A stretch of DNA of 64,000 nucleotides from NCBI RefSeq assembly GCF_015694525.1, contig NZ_JADQDM010000002.1, positions 372,001 through 436,000 on the forward strand, given 5' to 3'. This document shows positions 1 to 7,919 of the stretch, one piece after another; the stretch's first letter is position 1, and the number at the start of each line of letters is the position of its first letter. The notes under the pieces were generated by a model. It made no database searches, had not been told where the DNA came from, and saw only the letters and a program-made list of their open reading frames with translations. The position numbers and the translations under genes were made by a program. Source of the DNA: Hymenobacter ruricola (GTDB lineage Bacteria > Bacteroidota > Bacteroidia > Cytophagales > Hymenobacteraceae).

Positions 1-109
1 GGGTGCGGGCCAGGGCGCTCAGGCGCAACTTGGAAAGCAGAAACGGCAGCCCGCGCTGGCGCAGCTTGGCCAGGGTTTCGAGGAAGTCGTCGGAAGTGAT
101 GAGCGGCAT
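1..109 (-). CDS. Partial hypothetical protein, 3' part outside window
   Basis: A leftward frame opens with ATG at 109 (MPLITSDDFLETLAKL...) and stays open to the window edge. The visible 36 residues are amphipathic and Leu/Lys/Arg rich, with no motif I recognise. The frame is also open upstream of this ATG, so the start is not certain. It lies 25 bp downstream of the SRPBCC gene on the same strand and probably belongs to the same leftward operon as the SRPBCC and peroxiredoxin genes. No function is proposed. Confidence 0.5.
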   Translation of the reverse strand, partial: MPLITSDDFLETLAKLRQRGLPFLLSKLRLSALART

Positions 110-134
110 GCAGGCGCGGGTTTCGGCCCCAAAC

Positions 135-596
135 TTACGCGGCAGCCCCGGCTTCCAGCCGAAATTCCAGCGCCTCATTGCGCGCTTGCAGGAACCGCGT
201 CAGGTAGCTTTTCAAAAATAAGTGGTCGAACCAACGGCCGACGAAGCCCAGCGGACTGCTGAACTCAAACACATCGCGCACGCGGGTGCCGCCCGGCACG
301 GCTTCAAAATAATGCTCGTGCCGCAGCGTGCGGAAAGCCCCGCGCACCAGCTCGTCCCGGAAATAATGGGGCGGCACGGCCGCCGTGATGCGCACCGTCA
401 GGCGCTGCCGCACGCCGAGGCGGCGGGCCTCCCAAGTCACCACGTCGCCCAGTTGCAGTTGGCCGCTGGCGGGGCCGGCCAGCACCCGCTCGCCGGTGTG
501 ACGGGTGGAGTCGATGTGCGCCTGCGTGTTGAGGGCCAATGCGTAGCAGGCCGCGGGCGAAGCTTTCACCAGCATTTCCAGCTCAATGCGCGCCAT
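135..596 (-). CDS. SRPBCC (START-like) ligand-binding family protein
   Basis: The 153-residue protein has the size and pattern of a single SRPBCC helix-grip domain. It starts with a strand (IELEMLVKASPAACYAL) and a helix, has a central GDVVTWEAR strand, a paired strand region around EHYFEAVPGGTRVRDVFEF, and a long C-terminal helix (SYLTRFLQARNEALEF). Such proteins bind hydrophobic ligands or lipids; the ligand here cannot be told from sequence. It starts 8 bp after the peroxiredoxin stop, so the two are almost certainly co-transcribed. There is no signal peptide, so a cytoplasmic location is expected. Confidence 0.8.
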   Translation of the reverse strand: MARIELEMLVKASPAACYALALNTQAHIDSTRHTGERVLAGPASGQLQLGDVVTWEARRLGVRQRLTVRITAAVPPHYFRDELVRGAFRTLRHEHYFEAVPGGTRVRDVFEFSSPLGFVGRWFDHLFLKSYLTRFLQARNEALEFRLEAGAAA

Positions 597-604
597 TTGT
601 TTTG

Positions 605-1060
605 CTAAGCCGGCAGGCCGGCCAGCACCTTTTTGGCGTTGCTCACGTGGTCCGTGGCGCCGCTGAGGGAGTTGAAGATGTACTGCACGATGCCGTTTTT
701 GTCAATCACGAACGTGACGCGGCCGGGCAGCAGGCCCAGCAGCGCGCGGGGCACTTCGTAGAGCTTGCGCACTTTGCCATCGGTGTCGGCCAGCAATTGA
801 AACGGCAGGCGGTGCTTCTGCGTGAATTTCTGGTGCGAGGCTTCGCTGTCGGAGCTAATGCCCACCACTTCGGCGCCTAGGTCTCTGAAATCCTCGTACT
901 GGTCGCGGAACGAGCAGGCTTCGGCCGTGCAGCCGGGCGTGTCGTCCTTGGGGTAGAAATAAAGCACCACGTGGCGGCCGCGCTGCTCCGAGAGGCGGAA
1001 AGTCTCGCCGGAAGTGGTAGTGAGCGTGAAGTCGGGCGCGGGTTGGCCTATCTGAAGCAT
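605..1060 (-). CDS. bcp: Thioredoxin-dependent thiol peroxidase (peroxiredoxin, BCP/PrxQ type)
   Basis: The 151-residue protein reduces H2O2 and organic hydroperoxides using thioredoxin. The peroxiredoxin motif YPKDDTPGCTAEACSFRD is clear: the peroxidatic Cys is residue 44, and Cys49, five residues on, matches the resolving Cys of E. coli-type BCP. The N-terminus (LQIGQPAPDFTL) and the RVTFVIDKNG strand are also family hallmarks, and the length is typical. It is the first visible gene of a leftward operon with the SRPBCC gene. The ATG at 1060 is the natural start, with nothing conserved upstream. Confidence 0.95.
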   Translation of the reverse strand: MLQIGQPAPDFTLTTTSGETFRLSEQRGRHVVLYFYPKDDTPGCTAEACSFRDQYEDFRDLGAEVVGISSDSEASHQKFTQKHRLPFQLLADTDGKVRKLYEVPRALLGLLPGRVTFVIDKNGIVQYIFNSLSGATDHVSNAKKVLAGLPA

Positions 1061-1196
1061 ACGGTGGGGTTAACGGTTGGGCGCGGCGCGCGGGCCGTGC
1101 GGTGCCGCTTTGCGGCGGCGGGGGCATCTTTGTGGTGCATATAGCTCCAGCGGCCCGGTTTTGTTTGGCGGCGGCTGGTTTTCGCGTCTCTTTTTC

Positions 1197-1895
1197 ATGG
1201 CCCCGCCCCGCATCAGCGTCATCATTCCCGCCCACAACGAAGCCGGGGCCATTGCCCTGGTGCTGGGCGAAATTCCCACGGGCCTGGCCCGGGAAGTCAT
1301 CGTGGTCGACAACAACTCGACCGACGACACCGGCGCCATCGCGCGGGCCGCCGGGGCCACCGTGTTGCGCGAGCCCCGCCCCGGCTACGGCCACGCCTGC
1401 CTGGCCGGCATGGCCCACGCCTTCGGCGGGCCCCAATCCGAGTGGCCCGACATCGTCGTATTTCTCGACGGCGACCACTCCGATTACCCCGAACAAATGC
1501 CCGAACTTCTGGCCCCGCTCCTGCGCGGGGAGGCCGACCTCGTGATTGGCTCGCGGGCCCTGGGCGAACGCGAAAAAGGCGCCCTGCTGCCCCAGCAGCG
1601 GTTTGGCAACTGGCTGGCGGCGCGGCTGCTCAACCTGCGCTACCGCAGCCACGTCACCGATTTGGGCCCGTTCCGCGCCGTGCTGGCCCCCGCCCTGCTG
1701 GCCATCGGCATGGAAGACCAGACCTATGGCTGGACCGTGGAAATGCAGCTCAAGGCCCTGCGCCGGGGCCTGCGCGTGGTGGAAGTGCCCGTGCGCTACC
1801 GCCGCCGCATTGGCACCAGCAAGGTATCGGGCACGGTGCGCGGCACCCTCGGGGCGGGCTACAAGATTCTCTGGACCATTTTTCGGTATTGGTAA
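1197..1895 (+). CDS. GT2 glycosyltransferase, polyprenyl-phosphate sugar synthase-like
   Basis: The 232-residue protein is a GT-A fold family 2 enzyme. ISVIIPAHNEAGAI begins the nucleotide-binding half, VVDNNSTDDT follows, and the DxD metal site is D91-G92-D93 (FLDGDHSDYP). The lack of C-terminal membrane segments and the late YGWTVEMQLKAL and VRYRRRIGTSKVSG motifs resemble dolichyl/polyprenyl-phosphate mannose or glucose synthases. I chose the ATG at 1197 because the motif-bearing protein starts there; the upstream 40 codons look non-coding. With the GT2 and GT-C genes downstream it may make the lipid-linked sugar donor that the GT-C enzyme uses (inference). Confidence 0.88.
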   Translation: MAPPRISVIIPAHNEAGAIALVLGEIPTGLAREVIVVDNNSTDDTGAIARAAGATVLREPRPGYGHACLAGMAHAFGGPQSEWPDIVVFLDGDHSDYPEQMPELLAPLLRGEADLVIGSRALGEREKGALLPQQRFGNWLAARLLNLRYRSHVTDLGPFRAVLAPALLAIGMEDQTYGWTVEMQLKALRRGLRVVEVPVRYRRRIGTSKVSGTVRGTLGAGYKILWTIFRYW

Positions 1896-1913
1896 TGGGT
1901 TTCGTAGTTTTTT

Positions 1914-2013
1914 GTCATCCTGAGCGCAGCGAAGAACCTTTTCACGCCCGAACAATTCGCAGTAATTTCAACGATGCGAACGTGAGAAGGTCCTTCGCTA
2001 CGCTCAGGATGAC
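1914..2013. repeat. Long palindromic intergenic repeat, GTCATnCnGAGC family
   Basis: A 100-bp inverted repeat lies between two glycosyltransferase genes. The outer arms begin GTCATCCTGAGCG and end with the complement, with an inner stem (CACG..GCGAAC / GATGCGAACGTG) around a loop containing AGTAATTT. Related elements sit at 10082, 13248 and 46182. No ORF lies inside. Confidence 0.85.
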
Positions 2014-2055
2014 AGACGTTAACATGCTGACCTCTTGCCCCACCCTTCGCTGCTG

Positions 2056-3513
2056 ATGCCGGTTCTGCCCATTTTGCTGGTGGCGGTTTACGGCCTGTGC
2101 CTGCTGTTTATTCTGGGGTTTAGCGCAGGGCAGTGGCAGCTCACGCGGCTGGCGCTGCGGGCGTATGCCGCACCGCCGGCCCCGCTCCTGCCCGTGCCGG
2201 CGGTGTGGCCCCGCGTCACGGTGCAGCTGCCGCTCTACAACGAGCAAAACGTGGTGGAGCGCATCATCGACGCCACCGCCGCCTTGGATTACCCGCCCGA
2301 GCTGTTGCACATTCAGGTGCTGGACGACTCCACCGACGCCACCGTGGCCCTCGCGGCGGCCCGCGTGGCCCACCACGCCGGGCGGGGCCTGCGCATCAGC
2401 CACGTGCGGCGCCTTGGCCGCGACGGCTACAAAGCCGGCGCCCTCCGCCACGGCCTGGAAGAAACCGACGGTGAGTTCATCGCCATTTTCGACGCCGACT
2501 TTGTGCCGGAAGCGGATTTTCTGCGCCGCACGGTGCCATATTTTTTGCAGGATGACCGCATCGGCGTGGTGCAGACCCGCTGGGGCCACCTCAACGAGAA
2601 CGAGTCCTTGCTCACCCGCCTGCAGGCTTTTGGGCTCGATGCGCACTTTCTCATCGAGCAAGTCGGCCGCACGTTCGCCGGCTTTTTCATCAACTTCAAC
2701 GGCACCGGCGGGGTGTGGCGCCGCGCCTGCATCGACGACGCCGGCGGCTGGCACACCGACACCCTCACCGAAGACCTCGACCTGAGCTACCGCGCCCAGT
2801 TGCGCGGCTGGCGCTTCGTGTACCGCCCCGGCATCGTGGCGCCCGCCGAGCTGCCGGCCGTGATGGACGCCCTCAAGTCGCAGCAGTTCCGCTGGACCAA
2901 GGGCGCAGCCGAAACGGCCCACAAGCACCTCGGGCCCGTGTGGCGCTCCCGGCAGCCGCTGGCCGTGAAGCTGCAGGCCACCTTCCATTTGCTCAACAGC
3001 AGCGTCTACATCGTCATCATGCTCATGGCCTTGCTGAGCGTGCCGCTGGTGTTTGTGCGGGCGCAGTTCCACGAATACAAAGTGGTATTTCAGCTGGCAT
3101 CGGTGTTTTTGGTGGGCTTCACGCCGCTCATTTACTACTACTATTCGGCCTGGCGGCTGGCCCACCCCGATAAGCCGCTGTGGCGCTACCCGGGCTTCTT
3201 TCTGTTGTTTCTGTCGGTTTCGATGGGCCTGGCGCTGCACAATGCGCGCGCCGTAATTCTGGGCTGGCTGGGCCGGCGCACGCCCTTTGTGCGCACGCCC
3301 AAGGCCGGCACGGCGCCCGTGGCCCGGCGCCGCCGCTACCGCACGGGCGGCATTGGGCCGCTGGTGGCGCTGGAAGGGTTGCTGGCAGTGTACTTTGCCT
3401 TCGGCCTCGGGGCGGGCATTTATTTCGACGATTTTGGCCTGTTGCCCTTCCATTCCTTGCTCACGGTAGGGTTTGCGGCCATTTTTTACTACTCGGTGCG
3501 CCATGCCCGCTAA
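2056..3513 (+). CDS. Membrane-bound processive GT2 glycosyltransferase (cellulose-synthase-like)
   Basis: The 485-residue integral membrane enzyme has an N-terminal membrane helix (about 3-25), a cytosolic GT-A domain (about 50-300) and four C-terminal membrane helices. The processive GT2 signatures are all present: DDSTDAT near residue 91, DAD at 146-148, TED at 238-240 as catalytic base, and QQFRW at 276-280. A TTG at 2035 would add seven residues, but the ATG at 2056 gives a normal signal-anchor start. The next gene starts inside this one, so translation is probably coupled. The product is probably an envelope glycan or glycolipid; the sugar is unknown. Confidence 0.9.
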   Translation: MPVLPILLVAVYGLCLLFILGFSAGQWQLTRLALRAYAAPPAPLLPVPAVWPRVTVQLPLYNEQNVVERIIDATAALDYPPELLHIQVLDDSTDATVALAAARVAHHAGRGLRISHVRRLGRDGYKAGALRHGLEETDGEFIAIFDADFVPEADFLRRTVPYFLQDDRIGVVQTRWGHLNENESLLTRLQAFGLDAHFLIEQVGRTFAGFFINFNGTGGVWRRACIDDAGGWHTDTLTEDLDLSYRAQLRGWRFVYRPGIVAPAELPAVMDALKSQQFRWTKGAAETAHKHLGPVWRSRQPLAVKLQATFHLLNSSVYIVIMLMALLSVPLVFVRAQFHEYKVVFQLASVFLVGFTPLIYYYYSAWRLAHPDKPLWRYPGFFLLFLSVSMGLALHNARAVILGWLGRRTPFVRTPKAGTAPVARRRRYRTGGIGPLVALEGLLAVYFAFGLGAGIYFDDFGLLPFHSLLTVGFAAIFYYSVRHAR

Positions 3514-4870
3514 GCTTCCTTCGCTTTCGCAATGCGCGGCGCTGCTGCTCTCGGGCGCGGCCTACGCGGCCCTGGCCTACGCCACGCCGCGGGTGCAGCT
3601 CGGGCAGCTGGTGGGCCTGTTTGCGGTGGCGCTGGCGGCCTATACGTGGCTGCTGCGCAGCCGGCTGCCGCTGCGCTGGGGCCTGGGTGCGGCGCTGGCG
3701 TTCCGGCTGCTGTGGCTGCCGGCCGCGCCGGCCTTGTCCGACGACGTGTACCGCTTCCGCTGGGACGGCCTGCTGGTGGCCAACGGCGTGAACCCGTTCC
3801 GCTTCCGGCCCGATGAGCTGATTGCCGACGGTGCCCGCACGGCCGTGCCCGGCGAAGCCCGCCGCGCCGCGCTGCTGCCCGAGCTGCAGCAGCTGTACCG
3901 GCAGCTCAATTCGCCGCACTACTACTCGGTGTACCCGCCGGTGTGCCAGTTTGCGTTTGGGGCCGGCGCGGGGCTGTTTCCGACTTCCAACGCGGGTTTT
4001 GCGGCCAGCTTACGCGCCGTCATCCTGCTGGCCGAAGTGGGCACGGCCTGGCTGCTGCTGGCGCTGCTGCCGGCCCTGGGCTGGCCGGCCCCCCGCGCGC
4101 TGCGCTACCTATTGCACCCGCTGGTCATCGTGGAGCTCACCGGCAACCTGCACTTTGAAGGCGTGCTGTTCGGCTTCATCCTGCTGGCCCTGTGGCTACT
4201 GAGCCGGCAAAAGTGGGCCGCTTCGGCGGTGGCGCTGGGGCTGGGCGTGGCCACCAAGCTGCTGCCGCTGCTGGTGCTGCCGCTGCTGGGGCGCCGGCTG
4301 GGCTGGCGGCGGTTTGCGGTGTATTCGCTGCTGTGTCTGGGCACGCTGCTGCTGTTGTTTGGCCCGTTTCTTTCCGTCGATTTGTTCGTCAACATCGCCC
4401 GCAGCCTCAAGCTGTATTTCCGCAGCTTCGAGTTCAACGCCAGCGTGTATTACCTGCTGCGGCCCATCGGTTACTGGCTCACTACTTACAACCAGATTGC
4501 CATCATCGGGCCGGCGCTGGCCTTGCTGAGCGGGCTGCTGGGCCTGGGCCTGGCCTGGCGGGAGCGTCGGCCCACGCTGGCTGGGCTGCCATCCACACTC
4601 CTGCTCATGCTCACGGCCTACTATGCCTTGGCCACCACCGTGCATCCCTGGTACCTCACGCTGCTGGTGGGCCTGAGCGTGCTTACCCGCTTTCGCTACG
4701 CGCTGGTGTGGGGCGGGCTGGCCATTCTTTCCTACGCGGCCTACCGCACCTCCATCTACGCCGAAAACCTCTGGCTGGTGGCTCTGGAATACGCCGGCAT
4801 GTACGCCGTGCTGCTGTGGGAGCTGACCAGGAGGACGTCCGAAAGTCCTGAAATGGATTCGTTGGAATAA
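3503..4870 (+). CDS. GT-C fold polyprenyl-phosphate-sugar glycosyltransferase (mannosyltransferase-like)
   Basis: The 455-residue, Leu/Ala-rich protein has roughly ten membrane helices. The first large loop carries D80-D81 in the segment LSDDVYRFRWDG, typical of GT-C enzymes (GT87/PIG-M-like) that use lipid-phosphate sugars. The later TYNQ, TTVHPWYLT and YRTSIYAENLW segments are characteristic periplasmic loops. Its ATG lies 11 bp before the upstream stop, so it is translationally coupled. A soluble donor synthase (1197), a processive GT2 and a GT-C enzyme together suggest synthesis of one glycolipid or glycan. The exact sugar cannot be assigned. Confidence 0.82.
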   Translation: MPAKLPSLSQCAALLLSGAAYAALAYATPRVQLGQLVGLFAVALAAYTWLLRSRLPLRWGLGAALAFRLLWLPAAPALSDDVYRFRWDGLLVANGVNPFRFRPDELIADGARTAVPGEARRAALLPELQQLYRQLNSPHYYSVYPPVCQFAFGAGAGLFPTSNAGFAASLRAVILLAEVGTAWLLLALLPALGWPAPRALRYLLHPLVIVELTGNLHFEGVLFGFILLALWLLSRQKWAASAVALGLGVATKLLPLLVLPLLGRRLGWRRFAVYSLLCLGTLLLLFGPFLSVDLFVNIARSLKLYFRSFEFNASVYYLLRPIGYWLTTYNQIAIIGPALALLSGLLGLGLAWRERRPTLAGLPSTLLLMLTAYYALATTVHPWYLTLLVGLSVLTRFRYALVWGGLAILSYAAYRTSIYAENLWLVALEYAGMYAVLLWELTRRTSESPEMDSLE

Positions 4871-4919
4871 ACGAAAGTCATTTCCCGCTGCCGGGTTTAG
4901 CCCCTTTGCGCTAATGCGC

Positions 4920-5831
4920 TTATTTGGGCCAATAGGCGAAGCGCCGCGTCGATTTCAGCTGCAGGTTGCGGCCGTCCCAGGTAGTTTGGCGCAGCAGCAC
5001 GTTGGGGTAGGCTTTGGCAAAAACGTAGGTGTTTTGCTTGTCCGGTGCCAATTGGATGCTGACGCGCCAGGCGGCCTCCGTCAGCTCATCGGCCGGGGCG
5101 GCGGCCGTGCTCAGGTGGGCCTGGTAGTACACCGGCGGCGTCACCTTGTTGGTTTGCTGCAGGTCCATCACCGTCAAATCGAACGCCGGCAGCGACTCGA
5201 ACTTCAGGCTGCGCAGGGTGTAGGGCAAGGCGTCTTCCAGAAACACGTCGCGGCGCAGGTCGCGGCTGCCCACGCCCTGCTTGTCCCAGTACGAGTCGAA
5301 CGTTTCCTCGAAGTTGACGCCGTCGTCGACGATGGCTTTGAAGGTGTTGCCGCACCATTCCTGCGACGAAGTGGTCATTTTATACAGCGCCACCGGCTGG
5401 TCGCGCCGGAAAAACAGCGACGTGAGGTAGTGGTACGGGTACTCGTCGGCCCGAATCTGGCAGAACTGGTTGATTTTCATCACCGGGAATAAGTCCGGCC
5501 GCTCGTAGTCGTCGGTCTTGACGTTGAACTCCTGGTTGAACTCCTCCTTGACCGTAATCAGGGTGTATTCAAAGGCACGCTTCTTCTTGTAAATCACCCG
5601 CTCGGCGGCGTAGGTGGCCACTTCGGCCTGGCCGTCTTCCCAGAGCTTGTTCATGGCCCAGTTCTGGTCGAAAAACGGCAGCACCGCCTGCAGGGCCTGC
5701 GCCGAAGCCGGTACACGTCCTTTGGGCTGCTCCTTCACCGGCGCCTGGCAGCCGGCCAGCCCCGCCCCAAGCAGCAGCAGAAAAGCAAAACGCAGAGGCA
5801 GACGGCGTATAGAAAAGGCGGAGGTGGGCAT
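4920..5831 (-). CDS. Conserved lipoprotein of unknown function
   Basis: A signal peptide runs RRLPLRFAFLLLLGAGLAGC, with the lipobox LAGC ending at Cys28, so the mature protein is probably membrane anchored. The rest (about 275 residues) is soluble, rich in aromatic and charged residues (DQNWAMNKLWEDGQAEVATY, EYPYHYLTSLFF), with two isolated cysteines (FCQIR, EWCG) that could pair after export. It resembles a Bacteroidota-restricted family that I cannot name. ATG at 5831 is preferred over 5876 because it puts the signal peptide at the N-terminus. It converges on the GT-C gene. Confidence 0.75.
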   Translation of the reverse strand: MPTSAFSIRRLPLRFAFLLLLGAGLAGCQAPVKEQPKGRVPASAQALQAVLPFFDQNWAMNKLWEDGQAEVATYAAERVIYKKKRAFEYTLITVKEEFNQEFNVKTDDYERPDLFPVMKINQFCQIRADEYPYHYLTSLFFRRDQPVALYKMTTSSQEWCGNTFKAIVDDGVNFEETFDSYWDKQGVGSRDLRRDVFLEDALPYTLRSLKFESLPAFDLTVMDLQQTNKVTPPVYYQAHLSTAAAPADELTEAAWRVSIQLAPDKQNTYVFAKAYPNVLLRQTTWDGRNLQLKSTRRFAYWPK

Positions 5832-5941
5832 CAAATTTTCCTGCTGACGGCTTTTTTGGAGACGGAATCGGTGCAATCAACAACAGCTTACGCGGAAAAT
5901 GGGCCCCAAAGATTCAGGAAGCCCATTTTCCTGCTTAGTTG

Positions 5942-6475
5942 CTATTTATACACCTTATGACCACGTTTCAGCCAGGCGCCCCACAGCACCGAGTACGGAT
6001 GCACGTTCGGCGTGGGGCCCTGGGCATTCACTACCGGGTAGCCTTCGTTCACCCACTCGAACAAGCCGCCGTAGAGGTTGCTTACGTGCCCGAAACCCAG
6101 GCTGCGCAGCCGCTCGCCGAGCCGCTCGCTGCGGGCGCCCACCGAGCAGTACACCACCACGGGCCGGGCGCGGTCCACGCCCGGAAACTCCTGCGTCGCC
6201 ACCGAATCGTAGGGCACCAGCTGGGCGCCCTGCAGGTGGCTCACCGCGTATTCGTCGGGCGTGCGAACATCGAGCAGCAGCGGCGCGCCCGGCTGGCCCA
6301 GCTGCTGCGCCAGCGCGGCCGGCGCCACCGTGGGCACGGTGTGCTTGTAGAGCAGCTGGAGCATGCGGCGGTAAGCCGGCGAGGCGCTGGCCCCGCCGGC
6401 CTCATCGGCCGCGCAGCTGCTCAGGCCAAACAGGCCGAGGCACAGGCAGGAAGAGGCGACAAGGGCGAAGGTCAT
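5942..6475 (-). CDS. Rhodanese-like domain lipoprotein
   Basis: The 177-residue protein has a lipoprotein signal with Cys21 as the lipidation site (GLSSC), then one rhodanese domain (about 45-150). LLLDVRTPDEY opens the domain, and VVVYCSVGARSERL holds the active-site Cys110 with the CxxGxR loop. A short C-terminal tail (NVHPYSVLWGAWLKRG) follows. Rhodaneses move sulfane sulfur or act as thiol/redox domains; as an exported lipoprotein it should work in the periplasm. It lies 32 bp after the AhpD-like gene on the same strand. The upstream extension to 6670 is antisense-like sequence and was dropped. Confidence 0.88.
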   Translation of the reverse strand: MTFALVASSCLCLGLFGLSSCAADEAGGASASPAYRRMLQLLYKHTVPTVAPAALAQQLGQPGAPLLLDVRTPDEYAVSHLQGAQLVPYDSVATQEFPGVDRARPVVVYCSVGARSERLGERLRSLGFGHVSNLYGGLFEWVNEGYPVVNAQGPTPNVHPYSVLWGAWLKRGHKVYK

Positions 6476-6507
6476 GGACGCGGAGAACGCGGCAAAACGC
6501 CGCCAGC

Positions 6508-6837
6508 TTACATGGACAGCTCTTTGGCCTTGTTCATCATCATGGTGGCGTGCACCAGCGTGGCCCCGCCCTTGATGGCCGCGCCCACGTGCACGGCTTC
6601 CATCATCTCGGCCTCGTCCACGCCTTTTTGCAGGGCGTCGGAGGTGTAGGCGTCGATGCAGTACGGACATTGCACCACGTGGGCCACGGCCAGCGCAATC
6701 AGGGATTTTTCGCGCTCCGTGAGGGCGCCTTCCTTGAAAACTTCGCCGTAATAATCAAAAAACTTGCGGCCCATTTCGGGCTGCCATTCGCTGATGTTGC
6801 CAAATTTGGCGAGGTCGGCGGGGTTGTAGTACGACAT
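6508..6837 (-). CDS. AhpD/carboxymuconolactone decarboxylase-like protein, arsenosugar-associated type
   Basis: The 109-residue protein is an all-helical AhpD-like fold with the redox CxxC motif (VVQCPYCIDAYT) inside LTEREKSLIALAVAHV. The opening YYNPADLAKFGNISEWQPEMGRKFF and the close spacing match the subfamily annotated as arsenosugar biosynthesis-associated peroxidase-like protein. That subfamily often lies beside the radical SAM gene arsS, which is absent here; the partner is a rhodanese lipoprotein instead. A role in thiol or organoarsenic chemistry is therefore only suggested. Family membership is secure, subfamily fairly so. Confidence 0.85.
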   Translation of the reverse strand: MSYYNPADLAKFGNISEWQPEMGRKFFDYYGEVFKEGALTEREKSLIALAVAHVVQCPYCIDAYTSDALQKGVDEAEMMEAVHVGAAIKGGATLVHATMMMNKAKELSM

Positions 6838-6906
6838 GTGCGAAGCGAAAAAGGGTTGGTAAAAATGAAAGATACGAAGTAAAGAAAACCGGCCCGGCGC
6901 CCGCAG

Positions 6907-6955
6907 GAAAAAGCCCCCGCCACCCGTCGCGAAACGGCTGTGCGGAGGCTTTTTT
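6907..6955 (-). terminator. Rho-independent terminator after the anti-sigma factor gene
   Basis: The stem AAAAAGCCCCCGC (6908-6920) pairs with GCGGAGGCTTTTTT (6942-6955) with one mismatch. The A- and T-runs allow it to act in either direction. It follows the leftward gene ending at 6980. Confidence 0.8.
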
Positions 6956-6979
6956 CAGCAAGCGACCGGCGCTTTTGCG

Positions 6980-7912
6980 CTAGGATTTGGAAGCAGCCGC
7001 AACCGCGCCCATGGCCTGAATGGGCATGGTGGGGCTGGCGCTGCCGCCGGCCGGCTCGATGGTGACGGCAAATGCCTGCGCGCTGGCTATTTCCTTCATT
7101 TCCTGCAGGTCGGCGCCCTCGGCGGTGGCCTGGGCTATCATGCCGGCGTCCACGGGCTTGCCGTCGGCCAGGGCCCAGAGCTGGTACTGCTTGCCGGCGG
7201 GCAGCGCGGGCATGCTTTTCACGTCCACGTACACCTTGTGGGTAGCGGGGTTGAAGAGCACCCGGGCCCGGGTCGAGGGCGCATCCTTGGTGCCCACCAG
7301 CGCCACGGCGCGGAATTCGTCGCTGCGCAGCACCTGGTTTTCCTGACGCAGCTCGCCGAGCTGGCGCTCCACCACCTGCGTGGTGGTGGCAAAGCGCGAC
7401 TGCTCGTTTTGCAGCGCCACGAGGTCGGAGCTGGCGTCTTTCCAGCGCGAGTACAACAAAGCGTTGGCGCCCAGGCTCAGCAGCAGCGCCACCGACGCGG
7501 CCATGGCCCAGACGGAGCGCGAAGAGGCCGGGGCTTCCGCGGCCGGCGTGAGGGGCCGAATCACGGCCTCACCGGCAATGGGTTGGGCGGAAGCTGCAGC
7601 GGCACTTGGGTTCTGAGAAACGGCGGCGTCGAGGTCGGCCCGTAGGGCGGCGTTGGGGGTAGCAGCAGTGGCGGGGGCGGCAATCTGGGCCATTACGTTG
7701 GCCAGCACCCGCTCCCGCATGGCGGCGGGCGGCGTGACGGAATGGGCTTCGGCGTAAAAGCCCAGGGCGGCCTGCACTTGCGCTAGCTCCTCGCGGACTT
7801 CCGGGTGCCGGGCGGCTTCGGCTTCCACGGCAGCCTGCTCGGCCGGCGAAAGCTCTCCGAGAGCGTACTGCTCCAGAATGCCCGATTCTATATATGCTTG
7901 GATGTTTTCCAC
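6980..7912 (-). CDS. Anti-sigma factor, RskA family
   Basis: The 310-residue protein has a cytosolic N-terminal anti-sigma segment (about 1-95; YALGELSPAEQAAVEAEAAR), one membrane helix (about 150-170, SVWAMAASVALLLSLGANAL) and an extracytoplasmic RskA C-terminal domain with the typical LVGTKDAPSTRARVLFNP and GKQYQLWALADGKPVDAG. It would hold the adjacent ECF sigma factor inactive until a signal, usually via regulated proteolysis. It begins with GTG at 7912, 7 bp after the sigma factor stop, so the two are co-expressed. No zinc-binding HxxxCxxC motif is present. Confidence 0.92.
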   Translation of the reverse strand: MENIQAYIESGILEQYALGELSPAEQAAVEAEAARHPEVREELAQVQAALGFYAEAHSVTPPAAMRERVLANVMAQIAAPATAATPNAALRADLDAAVSQNPSAAAASAQPIAGEAVIRPLTPAAEAPASSRSVWAMAASVALLLSLGANALLYSRWKDASSDLVALQNEQSRFATTTQVVERQLGELRQENQVLRSDEFRAVALVGTKDAPSTRARVLFNPATHKVYVDVKSMPALPAGKQYQLWALADGKPVDAGMIAQATAEGADLQEMKEIASAQAFAVTIEPAGGSASPTMPIQAMGAVAAASKS

Positions 7913-7919
7913 GATTGCG

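Noticed and set aside
2035..2055. TTG start for the processive GT2
   Set aside because: ATG 2056 gives a normal signal-anchor start and avoids the repeat-proximal region.
1942..3504. Long antisense open frame opposite the processive GT2
   Set aside because: Composition is His/Gly/Arg rich with no motif. It is the usual shadow of a GC-rich gene, and the sense frame has full GT2 motifs.
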